A DNA stretch of 64,000 nt, taken from NCBI RefSeq assembly GCF_022479115.1, contig NZ_CP092497.1:6634001-6698000 (forward strand). Reading direction: 5' to 3'. Origin of the DNA: Amycolatopsis sp. EV170708-02-1 (GTDB lineage Bacteria > Actinomycetota > Actinomycetes > Mycobacteriales > Pseudonocardiaceae). Position numbers and translations under genes: made by a program. Shown one piece after another: positions 8,561 to 16,572 of the stretch (position 1 is the first letter of the stretch; every line of letters starts with the position of its first letter). The notes under the pieces are model-generated. The model worked only from the letters and a program-made list of their open reading frames with translations. It was not told where the DNA came from and did no database searches.

Positions 8561-9766
8561 ATGGCTGTTCCCTACAACCTGCTGCCGATCGAGGCACATC
8601 TGGCGATGATCACCGCCGAGCAGGCCAATGTCGCCGTCCTCACCGACGCGGCTCGCATGTGGACCGAATCCCGTGCCTGGATCGAAAGCGCGTCGACCGA
8701 ATTGCACACCAGGGTGGGCGAGCTTTCGCCGACCTGGCAGGACGACGCGGGCCGCGCCCACGAGGAAAGGGCGCAACGCTCACTCGCCGAACTCCAGTTC
8801 TGGGGCGAGCGGATCGATCTCGCTCAGCCGGCCGAGACATTGACGACGCTGGCGAGCGGTATCCAGGAGACGATGCAGGAAGTGTCGTTGCTGCACAGCC
8901 AGTACATGGCGGCGATCGCCAATCCGCTGACCGCCTGGGCGGCTCCGCTCATCCAGCAGGCCTCGGGTGCACGGATGACCGCGCTCGGCGCACAGTTCGA
9001 CATGTCCATGCTCAAGGTCGTTTCGGCTTCCGGGATCCAGCAACCCGATCACATGATGCCCGAGACCCCGCAGGCCTCGGCGGAGGGGAACTCGCCCGCC
9101 GACTTCATCAAGGCCGCGGAAGCGGGCATGAACGCGCTGTCCGAAGTGCAGGGTCTGGCCGAGTCCCTAGGTGTCGGCGGCGGCAGCGGCGGGACGGGCT
9201 CGGACATCTCGGTGCCAGAAATCCCCGGCTACGACGGCGCGTCAGGTGTTTCGCTCGCCGGCCTCGCCCCGCTGCCGACCGCGGCCGGGGCGGTCCCCGC
9301 TCTCGGCGGTTTGCCGGGCGGTTCGGGAGCGCCGCCGGTTCCGACGGGGCTGCTCGGCGGCATCGGCGTGGCGGGCGGGGCGGGACTTCCGGTGGCGGCA
9401 AAGCCGATCGGGACCAAAAAGGCGCCCAGCCTGGCTTCCGAAATCCAACCGGGGGCGGCGGGCTCGTCCACCGCGAAGGCGACGACGGGCCCGATGTCCC
9501 CGATGGCGCCGCCGCACGCCGGTGGGCAGAACACGGCGAGCACGCTCAGGCCGTCGTCGAGCGACCAGCCGGTCGGGCGGAACGGGTCCGGCCGCCGGGC
9601 GTCCTCGGGCGGCAGCGACGGGGTTCCGGCGAAGCTGCGCGGCCGTGCGGCCAACGGCAATCCGGACGCCGGGTTCACGCTGACGCGCGGCCGGCGGCCG
9701 GGTGAGTCGGAGTCCGGCTCCGTACAGATGCTCGACGAAGACCTGTGGCGGACGAACCCCCGCTGA
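8561..9766 (+). CDS. Large WXG/PPE-like ESX-associated protein, second cassette
   Basis: The 401-residue protein has a helical N-terminal region of about 230 residues containing ESRAWIES and the WXG-like turn TWQDDAGR, then a Gly/Pro/Ala-rich region and the terminal block SVQMLDEDLW. The match in order and spacing to the protein at 6744 shows that the two are paralogues. GAGGAG precedes the ATG. It is the last gene of the eccC-led unit and is followed directly by a strong hairpin, so the transcript probably ends there. No enzyme motif was found, and it is probably an ESX-exported protein. Confidence 0.8.
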   Translation: MAVPYNLLPIEAHLAMITAEQANVAVLTDAARMWTESRAWIESASTELHTRVGELSPTWQDDAGRAHEERAQRSLAELQFWGERIDLAQPAETLTTLASGIQETMQEVSLLHSQYMAAIANPLTAWAAPLIQQASGARMTALGAQFDMSMLKVVSASGIQQPDHMMPETPQASAEGNSPADFIKAAEAGMNALSEVQGLAESLGVGGGSGGTGSDISVPEIPGYDGASGVSLAGLAPLPTAAGAVPALGGLPGGSGAPPVPTGLLGGIGVAGGAGLPVAAKPIGTKKAPSLASEIQPGAAGSSTAKATTGPMSPMAPPHAGGQNTASTLRPSSSDQPVGRNGSGRRASSGGSDGVPAKLRGRAANGNPDAGFTLTRGRRPGESESGSVQMLDEDLWRTNPR

Positions 9767-9775
9767 GCCGCTGGA

Positions 9776-9825
9776 CGTGAAGGCCCCCTTCACTGCGCTA
9801 GACGCAGTGAAGGGGGCCTTCACGT
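9776..9825. terminator. Hairpin of the GAAGGCCCCCTTC family at the end of the eccC operon
   Basis: Arms GTGAAGGCCCCCTTCACTGCG and CGCAGTGAAGGGGGCCTTCAC pair perfectly around a short CTAGA-type loop. It lies ten bases after the stop codon of the last cassette gene and belongs to a palindrome family that recurs at 23758 and 35339. Confidence 0.85.
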
Positions 9826-9860
9826 CGTTTCAATTCCTGGCACATGGCGTGATGGAAGAC

Positions 9861-9982
9861 GGAACTCGCGTGATTTAGGAGCGAACTCGCGTGTTTGGAG
9901 GCGGAACACGCTGAGACCGGATCCGCATCGTGTGTTCCGCCTCCAAGCACGCATGATCCGCCTCCAAGCACGCGAGTCACGC
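9861..9982. repeat. Compound repeat: four 21-bp units in opposed pairs
   Basis: Two imperfect direct copies of GAACTCGCGTGTTTGGAGGCG-type units (about 9861-9909) face two direct copies of the reverse complement, CCGCCTCCAAGCACGC plus five variable bases (about 9936-9979), across a spacer of about 25 bp. The whole forms a large cruciform-capable structure between the eccC operon and the 3' end of eccB. It has no coding potential that I trust. Confidence 0.7.
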
Positions 9983-10002
9983 GCCGGGACACGGGAATCC
10001 GG

Positions 10003-11436
10003 TCAGCCGCCCAGGGTTTGGCGCCGCGCGGCGGCCGGGTCGAGGCTCGGGCCCTCGGGCAGCCGCGCCACCAGGCCGGCGGGCAGCCGCACCGGACGCG
10101 CCGACGGGTAGCCCAGCATCTTCAGTACATCGGGCGAAGCCAGCGGATAACGGCGCCCCATGTCGGTCACGACGGTAAGCGTTCCGGCGGGTGCCTGTGC
10201 TGAGGGCATCGCTTCGACGACGATCGCGCTGCCGGGCGGCACGTGGACGCGGTCCGCGAGCGGGGTCCCGGAGGCGGTCCGGCGGGCGGTGGTGGACATC
10301 GGATCCGCGGGCGGCATCGCCGGATCGACGGTCAGGGCGGGCGCCGCGGCGCCGTCGCCGAAGGTCGCGCACACGGTGGTGTCCTGATCGCGCAGGCGCG
10401 CGATGGCCGGACGGGTGGCGGGTGCGGCGCCCGCGTCGGCCTGGACGGGGTCCAGTTGCCGGGACATGGTCGCCAGCGATGGCGGCAGCGGCACGGTTTT
10501 CGGTTCGCCGCCGGGATAGGCGGCGAGCATCTGGGCGCTCGCGCGCTGGACGTCGTACTGCAGTTCGCTGATCGGCCGCAGGGCGTCCCGTTCGGCCAGA
10601 TAGTGCTGCTGTCCCCCGCCGGAGGTCTGCACCATCAGCAACATCCCGTTCCGGATGTCGGTCCGGCCCGGCACCGCGGTCGACACCTCGCCCGCCGCGG
10701 CCACCGGCAGCGGGCCGATCGGCGTGCCTTCGGGGAGCACGTCGAGCCACGCCCGGCCGACCCGCGCCCACGGCTCGGCGGTCAGCGCGAGCCCGGTGCC
10801 GACGGCGCCGTAGTCGGTGATCCGGTGCCGGTGCCCGCGCCACACGACGAACCGGTCGCCGGTCGACGTCGATTCCACCAGCAGCGCCTGGTCCCCCAGT
10901 TCCGCGCCACCGGACGGCGAGGCGCCCGCCAGCAGCACCGATTCCTCGATCCGGCTGCCCGCCAGGTCGCTCGCGGGCGCGGAGCACAGCGACCACGATC
11001 CGGTGAGCAGTTTTTCGGGGCCGGGCAAGCCGTCCGGCGCGTCGGCGATACCGATCCGGGGCCCCCGCGGGACTCCGGCGAGTGATTCGCGCGAAACCCG
11101 TTCCGTGGTGCCGTGTTCGCCGAGCAGCAGCAGCGCGGACGCGTAGTTCGCGACGGGATGCAGCCGTTCGTCCAGGTAGACGTACCTGGTCCCGCTCTCC
11201 TTCTCCACGATGACGGCGGCGTTCTTGCGCCAGGCATTGTTCCCGCCGGGCACGATCATCCCGTAGACCCCGACGCACGCCAGCGCCACGATCGCCAGTG
11301 CGACACCGGCGAAAGCGGCACCGGAGGGACGGCGGAACGGCGGCTGCTCCGGGTCGGTCTCCCTCGTCACGAGCGCGGAGATGGCGCGCTGCACCAGGAA
11401 TTGGTACGCCTGCAGCTGATCCCGTTTGGACGCCAT
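10003..11436 (-). CDS. eccB: ESX secretion core protein EccB
   Basis: A core component of the ESX membrane complex, anchored by one helix with a large periplasmic domain. The N-terminus (MASKRDQLQAYQFLVQR) is the classic EccB signature. A single transmembrane helix lies at about residues 42-62, and the remaining 400 residues are extracytoplasmic. The 477-residue length is typical. It starts four bases after the eccD stop with GGGGGG as the ribosome site, so eccD and eccB are translationally coupled. It runs opposite to the eccC operon and converges on it across a large inverted repeat and a hairpin. Confidence 0.95.
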   Translation of the reverse strand: MASKRDQLQAYQFLVQRAISALVTRETDPEQPPFRRPSGAAFAGVALAIVALACVGVYGMIVPGGNNAWRKNAAVIVEKESGTRYVYLDERLHPVANYASALLLLGEHGTTERVSRESLAGVPRGPRIGIADAPDGLPGPEKLLTGSWSLCSAPASDLAGSRIEESVLLAGASPSGGAELGDQALLVESTSTGDRFVVWRGHRHRITDYGAVGTGLALTAEPWARVGRAWLDVLPEGTPIGPLPVAAAGEVSTAVPGRTDIRNGMLLMVQTSGGGQQHYLAERDALRPISELQYDVQRASAQMLAAYPGGEPKTVPLPPSLATMSRQLDPVQADAGAAPATRPAIARLRDQDTTVCATFGDGAAAPALTVDPAMPPADPMSTTARRTASGTPLADRVHVPPGSAIVVEAMPSAQAPAGTLTVVTDMGRRYPLASPDVLKMLGYPSARPVRLPAGLVARLPEGPSLDPAAARRQTLGG

Positions 11437-11440
11437 GGTT

Positions 11441-12823
11441 TCAGCCCCCCAGTCCGCGCACGTAGCCGTACAGGCCGAGCACCGAGCACGCCACCGGGAC
11501 GACGGCGATCGTCACCAGGATCTCGAAGTACTCGGCGATCCTGCCGAGATACGGGTTGGCGGCGCGGGTGCTCAGCACGACGCCGGAGGCGATCACGCCC
11601 GCCGCCACCGCCAGCGACAACGGCCCGGCCAGGACGAGCAGCAGCGAGCGGTCCGCCATGAGCGGGCCTGCCAGCAGGCATCCGGCGCCGAAGATCCCGG
11701 CCACCAGGATCGGCGTCCGTTGCCGCAGGATCGGGTACAGCCGTGCCCGCACCAGGAATCCGGCCGCGAGCAGGGCGACGAGGACGACCGCGGCTTCGCT
11801 GTCGCTGCGGATCAGTTGCAGCTGGCAGTACATGGCGACGATCGCCGCCCCGCCCAGCATCCCGGTGAGCAGCGCGTCCGCTCTGGCGACGGCGGCGTGC
11901 ACGAGTTCGAGCGGTGGCTGGGGATCGTCGCGGACCAGATCCGCGGTCGACCGCGGCAGCACCGGCATCGGCACCCGGCCGAGCCGCAGCGAGAGCGGCG
12001 CGAACGTGGTCGAGAGCACGAGCACCCCGCCGCCGATCACCGCCGCCGACCGGTAGCCCGCCAGATCGTCGAAGGTGGCCAGCCAGCCGCCGAGCACCCC
12101 CAGGAGGCCGACGGTGGCGGCCCCCGCGAACAGGGCGGGCGCGGCGGTCACCCCCAGATGACCGACGACCGCCGCGAGCAGCAGCGCCGCGCTCGCCAGC
12201 AGCAGGTGACCGGCGGACAGCGCGCCGATCGGATCGTCGCCCGCCAGCAGCAGACCGCCGCCGGCGAAGGCGAACGGGAGCGCGACGGCGGCGAGCACCG
12301 CCCCGGCCCCGGCGTCGCGCAGCGCCCGTGCGAGCAGGACACCCGCCGCCAGCAGCAACGCCGAGACGGCCAGCGCCCAGGCCGCCGGCGCCGTCCACGC
12401 CGGGCCGGCGCGCAGCACCGCTAGCAGGCCGAAGGACATCGCCACCGCGCCGACGGCCAGCCCGGCCTGCCGCGTGTGCCGCGGCCCCCAGGCCTTGCCG
12501 GTACGGCCGGAACCGGTGGCGATCGCGTCCACGAGGTCGTCGTACTCGGGCTCCGGCCATTCGGCGCGGCGCGGCGTCAGATGGAGGATCTCCCCGTCCC
12601 GGACGCGATGCGCGCCCAGCGTCCGGTCCAGATCGAAGGCCGTCCCGTCGGCGCGGCGCAACTGCCAGCCGCCGCCGGCGACCCCGTCGTCCGCCATTCC
12701 TTCGCCCGCCCGCGCGAGCAGTCCGGGGAGGATTTCGGCGACGGACGCGTGTTCCGGCAGCGCCATGTCGATGCGCCGGTGCGGAGTGGTGATGGTGACC
12801 CTGACCAGGCCGGCAGTCTGCAT
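11441..12823 (-). CDS. eccD: ESX secretion integral membrane protein EccD
   Basis: EccD forms the membrane vestibule of the ESX machine. Residues 1-85 form the YukD-like ubiquitin-fold cytoplasmic domain (VRVTITTPHRRIDMALP start). A linker leads to about eleven hydrophobic helices filling residues 118-460. The 460-residue length and two-part layout are typical of the family. It is first in the eccD-eccB operon and divergent from the pseudokinase gene at 12926. An 11-2-11 inverted repeat sits in the 102-bp intergenic space. Confidence 0.94.
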   Translation of the reverse strand: MQTAGLVRVTITTPHRRIDMALPEHASVAEILPGLLARAGEGMADDGVAGGGWQLRRADGTAFDLDRTLGAHRVRDGEILHLTPRRAEWPEPEYDDLVDAIATGSGRTGKAWGPRHTRQAGLAVGAVAMSFGLLAVLRAGPAWTAPAAWALAVSALLLAAGVLLARALRDAGAGAVLAAVALPFAFAGGGLLLAGDDPIGALSAGHLLLASAALLLAAVVGHLGVTAAPALFAGAATVGLLGVLGGWLATFDDLAGYRSAAVIGGGVLVLSTTFAPLSLRLGRVPMPVLPRSTADLVRDDPQPPLELVHAAVARADALLTGMLGGAAIVAMYCQLQLIRSDSEAAVVLVALLAAGFLVRARLYPILRQRTPILVAGIFGAGCLLAGPLMADRSLLLVLAGPLSLAVAAGVIASGVVLSTRAANPYLGRIAEYFEILVTIAVVPVACSVLGLYGYVRGLGG

Positions 12824-12859
12824 GGGAAAAGGGTCGGCCAGCGACGGGCCCGCCGGGCA

Positions 12860-12883
12860 CCGGCGGCAGGAACCTGCCGCCGG
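12860..12883. promoter_or_regulatory. Inverted repeat between divergent eccD and the pseudokinase gene
   Basis: CCGGCGGCAGG-AA-CCTGCCGCCGG is an 11-2-11 perfect inverted repeat in the only promoter-bearing space for both eccD-eccB and the kinase-like gene. It could be an operator for a dimeric regulator or a 5' hairpin; the sequence alone cannot decide. Confidence 0.45.
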
Positions 12884-12925
12884 GAAAGTACTCCGGATCC
12901 GGACCTCTTGCGCGACAATGGGGTC

Positions 12926-14326
12926 ATGAGCATCGAGACAGGGCTGCTCGCCCAGGGCCCCATCGCGACCGTGTACGCGGGCAAGGATCCCGCCACGGGC
13001 AACGACTTCGCGATCAAGATGTTCCCCGGCACCTTCGACCGCGAGACCTCCGCATGGCTCGAACGGGAGCGCAAGGCGCTGGCCGCCGTGCGCTCGACGC
13101 GCTCGGTCCTGCAGATCGACGACGTCCTGACGCTTCCCGACGGCCGATCCGGTGTCCGCCGCGAACTGTGCGCGGGTTCACTGGCCGGTGTGCTGGATTC
13201 CGGCGCCCGGCTGGGTGTTCCGGACGTGCTCGCCCTCGGCGCCGCGATCGCGTCGGCGCTCGCCGCTGCGCACGGCGCGGACGTCCTGCACGGCGGTGTG
13301 AACCCGCACAACGTGTTGTACCGGGCGTCCGGCGAGTTCGTGCTCGCCGACTTCGGCGTGGCCCTGCGGCGGCGATTCCCGCGCGACCCGATGTACGCGG
13401 TCGAGTACACCGCCCCGGAAACCCTGCGCGACGACACGCTTTCCCCCGCGTCCGACCTTTATGGACTCGGCGCGGTGCTCTACGTCGCGTTGACCGGAAC
13501 GCCGCCGTTTCCGCGCCACACCGGGCAGCAGCCGGGCGAGCGGATCCTCCAGGTGCTGCGGGAACCGGTCGCGCCGATCCAGGTTCCGGGTGTCCCGGGT
13601 GAACTCTCCGCCACGATCCTGCGGTTGCTGGCCAAGGAACCGGCCGACCGGCCGCAGGACGTCGCGTCGCTGGCACGGCTGTTCACGAAGCTGAGCCGTC
13701 CCGGCGGCGAGGTCGTCACCGGTGATTCCTCAGACCTGCCAAGCGAAGAAGACGTCGAAGTCGAATTCGACGACTTCGCCGACATCAACCGGCCCGCCGC
13801 CCCGGTCCACGCCGCCCCGGCGCCGGTCCAGGTGGTGCAGGCGCCGCCGCGGGGCGGCCGCACCCTCATCCGCGAGTTCAGCGGTCCGCTCAAAACCGAA
13901 CGCGGGCTTCCCTGGAAGCCCTTCGCGCTGGCGGGCGCCGGGGTGCTCGCCGCCGGGCTGGCCGTGCTGCCGCTGGTACTCGGCCCGGCGGAGATCGGCG
14001 GGCAGGCCGTCCCGGTGGCGGCCGCGATCCCGCCGCCCGCACCGGCTTCCGCGCCGGCGCCGGACGTCAAGCTGGCCCTCGCGCCGCCGAAGGACCAGAG
14101 CGATCACGTGCAGCTGACCTGGACCGCGGAAGGCGAACTGGACTTCGTCGTGATCATGGCGGGCGAGCGGATCGAAACGAAACAGCTCGTCGCGCACCGT
14201 CAGCGCAGCCTGGACGTCCCCGTCGACCCGGCGCGCCGATACTGCTTCCAGCTCAGGGCGACCGACGGACGGCACATCTACACCACCGAGCCGGTCGCGA
14301 TCCGCGGCGCCCGCTGCAACCCGTGA
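12926..14326 (+). CDS. Membrane-anchored Ser/Thr protein kinase-like protein lacking the catalytic Asp (pseudokinase)
   Basis: The 466-residue protein has an N-terminal PknB-type kinase fold (residues 1-265), a transmembrane helix at about 332-355 and an extracellular beta-rich domain of about 100 residues resembling Fn3. Lys31 (FAIKMF), the DFG Asp142 (LADFG) and an APE-like motif (TAPET) are present. However, the HRD loop reads His122-Gly-Gly, so the catalytic Asp is Gly, and the glycine loop is degenerate. It may bind nucleotide or partners but is unlikely to be an efficient kinase. ATG 12926 gives a full N-lobe. It is divergent from eccD and convergent with the transglutaminase-like gene, so an ESX-linked signalling or scaffold role is inferred. 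Confidence 0.85.
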   Translation: MSIETGLLAQGPIATVYAGKDPATGNDFAIKMFPGTFDRETSAWLERERKALAAVRSTRSVLQIDDVLTLPDGRSGVRRELCAGSLAGVLDSGARLGVPDVLALGAAIASALAAAHGADVLHGGVNPHNVLYRASGEFVLADFGVALRRRFPRDPMYAVEYTAPETLRDDTLSPASDLYGLGAVLYVALTGTPPFPRHTGQQPGERILQVLREPVAPIQVPGVPGELSATILRLLAKEPADRPQDVASLARLFTKLSRPGGEVVTGDSSDLPSEEDVEVEFDDFADINRPAAPVHAAPAPVQVVQAPPRGGRTLIREFSGPLKTERGLPWKPFALAGAGVLAAGLAVLPLVLGPAEIGGQAVPVAAAIPPPAPASAPAPDVKLALAPPKDQSDHVQLTWTAEGELDFVVIMAGERIETKQLVAHRQRSLDVPVDPARRYCFQLRATDGRHIYTTEPVAIRGARCNP

Positions 14327-14327
14327 G

Positions 14328-14405
14328 CTGAAGGGGACTTTCCCCGCATAGGACGCGACGAAGGGCGCTTTCCCCGCATGGCATGCGGGGAAAGCGTCCT
14401 TCAGC
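14328..14405. terminator. Nested palindromes between converging genes (GGGGAAAG family)
   Basis: An inner hairpin pairs GCTTTCCCCGCAT with ATGCGGGGAAAGC around GGC. An outer arm, CTGAAGGGGACTTTCCCCGC, pairs with GCGGGGAAAGCGTCCTTCAG. The element fills the gap between the kinase-like gene and the transglutaminase-like gene and overlaps the stop of the latter. It is probably a bidirectional terminator. Confidence 0.7.
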
Positions 14406-16572
14406 CCCTCCCCCGGGACTTGATCGGCACCAGGGTCCGCGGCTCGAGTGCCGCCAGCACCCGAGCCGCGAACGGTCTGGTGGCCAGCCCCCGGCGCACC
14501 TCGCCGACCTCCTGCCACGCCCGCCGGACCGAACCGTCCCCCACCGGGACGCCGGACCACAGCGTCACGTCCAGCACCTTCGCCAGCCGGGCGACCGGCT
14601 CGCGGATCCCTTCCCCGGCAAGCGATCCGGCCGATTCGGCGAGATCGCGCGGGGTCATCCCGATCCGGAACGGCACGCCGTGCGCGCGCAACCGGTCGCG
14701 GATCTCGTCCCACGCGCCGAGCACCCCTTCGGCACCGGACCGGCGACGCCGCCGCCGGGCGCGGACGACCTTGGCCACCGGGACCCCGACGAGCCAAAGG
14801 AGTCCGAAAAGGACGATCGCGGCGACGAGCGACGGCCACCACCAGCTCATCCCCGCTTCGGCGCTCTCGTCCTCGGCGGATTCCGCGGGCGTGCCCGGCG
14901 GGAGCTGGGGCGGCCGCAACTGCTGTTCGGCGGGGAGCTGGGCCCTCGCGCGGGCGACCGCCTTGCCGGGCCCCGCCTGGCTCCGCTCCGCCTTACCCGC
15001 GGCGGCGGTCGGGTCGAGCGCCACCCAGCCCGCCCCGGCGACCGCGACTTCGGGCCACGCCAGGACATCGCGGTTGCGGACGACGTGCATCCCGCCGTCG
15101 GTCTCGGCCGTGCCCCGGAACCCGACGACGAGCCGGGCCGGGATACCGCTCATCCGCGCCAGGACGACGTACGCGGCGGCGAACTGCTCGCTCGTCCCCC
15201 GCTTGCTCTCCAGCAGGAAATGCCTCAGCTGCGGCCAGCCGTGCCCGGTCGGCAGCTCCTCCGTACCCGTCGCGACCTGATAATTGGTGCTGAGGAAGCG
15301 TTCCAGCTGCAACGCGGACTGGAACGTCGGGCGCAGGCCGCGCACGGCGTCCTTCGCCACGTTCTCGATGTCGGGCGGCACCGTGCCGAGCCCGCCGAGC
15401 CCGCCCGGCACCCCTGCGTCGATCTCCCCGGCGCCGAGATCGACCTCGGGTGAAGACCAGCTGAGCCGGTAATTCCGCTCCTGGCCCGTCGACGGCGATT
15501 CCATCATCAGGGTGCCCGCCGACTCGTCCACCAACGGTGTCAGACCGTCCACTCCGGTCAGATCCTGATGGCTCGGCAGCCACGGTCCCGAAAGCCCGCG
15601 CACCTTCAGTTCCGCGCTGCCACTCACGCCGGGCGCGCCTTCGAGGCCCGCGCCGAGCCGCCGGAGCCGGGAGTCGGACAGCCAGTTCGCCCCGTCGAAA
15701 CCGTTCAGCACGATCAGGCGCCACTGATCGACCGGGGTGTCACCGCGGTAGCGGAACACCTCCTCGCCCGGCCGGATGAGCCGCTGCGCGATCTCGTCCA
15801 GCGGGTTGCCGACCCGGCTCCTCGGCGGCGGCGCGGCCTGCGTGTCCTTGAGCGTCAACGGATCGCGGCCTGCCGGGTCGAGCCCGGCGAGCGCGACCGC
15901 TCCGGCGACGAGGGCGACCACAGTGGACAGTGCGGGCCAGATCGCCGAGCCGGTCACCCGCCAGGAGAACCGGGGGCCACCGGGCGCCCGGCTCACCGAC
16001 CGGACGCGACGGCCCGACCACAACAGGAGCCCGGCGGGCAGCGCGTAGGCCAGCGCCGCCACCACCGCGAAGACACCCGTCACCGCCTGATACGCCTGGG
16101 CGAGACCGGCGACGGCCAGGCTGGGCACGAGCGCCACGAGCGGCTTTTTGAGACGCAGCAACAGTTCCAGGCCGAGCACGACGGCGAGCAGCACCGAAAG
16201 CGGCACGAACAGCAGCTGCTCGGGGATCGGCCGCGCGGGCCAGGTGGACTGCAGCGTGAGCCGCCAGCCTTCGGTGAGGCCGCGTGCCAGCCCCTGCAGC
16301 GAAGCGCCGGTCGGCAGGAAGGCGAGCGTGGTCGAGGCCAGCACCGTCTCGATCAGCCCGAGCAGGCCGAGCAGCGCGACGAGCAGCGGCCGGTAGGGGG
16401 TCAGCTTGGGGAACTTCGCGGTCAGTTCGGCGCAGCCGTACGCGACGAGGACGACCACGAGCACCGGGACGAGCAGCGCCGCCCAGCCGAACACGGGCGC
16501 GAACAGCAGCCCGGCGATCCCGGTCGCGCCGAGCAGCGCGGCGACCGCGATCCGGTCGAATCGGTCGCTCAT
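14401..16572 (-). CDS. DUF3488/transglutaminase-like membrane protein with degenerate active site (TgpA-like)
   Basis: The 723-residue protein has about six N-terminal transmembrane helices (DUF3488-like), an extracytoplasmic transglutaminase-like domain at about residues 400-525, a proline/glutamine-rich stretch, another helix at about 578-600 and a cytoplasmic DUF4129-like tail. Family members read GYCEQF and HAWPEV at the active site. Here they read GTSEQF (Ser461) and LAWPEV (Leu504), with only Asp520 kept. The fold is clear but catalysis by Cys is excluded. The ATG at 16572 overlaps the DUF58 stop as ATGA, which fixes the start and shows translational coupling. It is last in the Fn3-moxR-DUF58 operon. 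Confidence 0.88.
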   Translation of the reverse strand: MSDRFDRIAVAALLGATGIAGLLFAPVFGWAALLVPVLVVVLVAYGCAELTAKFPKLTPYRPLLVALLGLLGLIETVLASTTLAFLPTGASLQGLARGLTEGWRLTLQSTWPARPIPEQLLFVPLSVLLAVVLGLELLLRLKKPLVALVPSLAVAGLAQAYQAVTGVFAVVAALAYALPAGLLLWSGRRVRSVSRAPGGPRFSWRVTGSAIWPALSTVVALVAGAVALAGLDPAGRDPLTLKDTQAAPPPRSRVGNPLDEIAQRLIRPGEEVFRYRGDTPVDQWRLIVLNGFDGANWLSDSRLRRLGAGLEGAPGVSGSAELKVRGLSGPWLPSHQDLTGVDGLTPLVDESAGTLMMESPSTGQERNYRLSWSSPEVDLGAGEIDAGVPGGLGGLGTVPPDIENVAKDAVRGLRPTFQSALQLERFLSTNYQVATGTEELPTGHGWPQLRHFLLESKRGTSEQFAAAYVVLARMSGIPARLVVGFRGTAETDGGMHVVRNRDVLAWPEVAVAGAGWVALDPTAAAGKAERSQAGPGKAVARARAQLPAEQQLRPPQLPPGTPAESAEDESAEAGMSWWWPSLVAAIVLFGLLWLVGVPVAKVVRARRRRRRSGAEGVLGAWDEIRDRLRAHGVPFRIGMTPRDLAESAGSLAGEGIREPVARLAKVLDVTLWSGVPVGDGSVRRAWQEVGEVRRGLATRPFAARVLAALEPRTLVPIKSRGRG

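Noticed and set aside
9861..9982. CRISPR array
   Set aside because: The four units are opposed pairs without unique spacers, so the structure is an inverted repeat, not an array.
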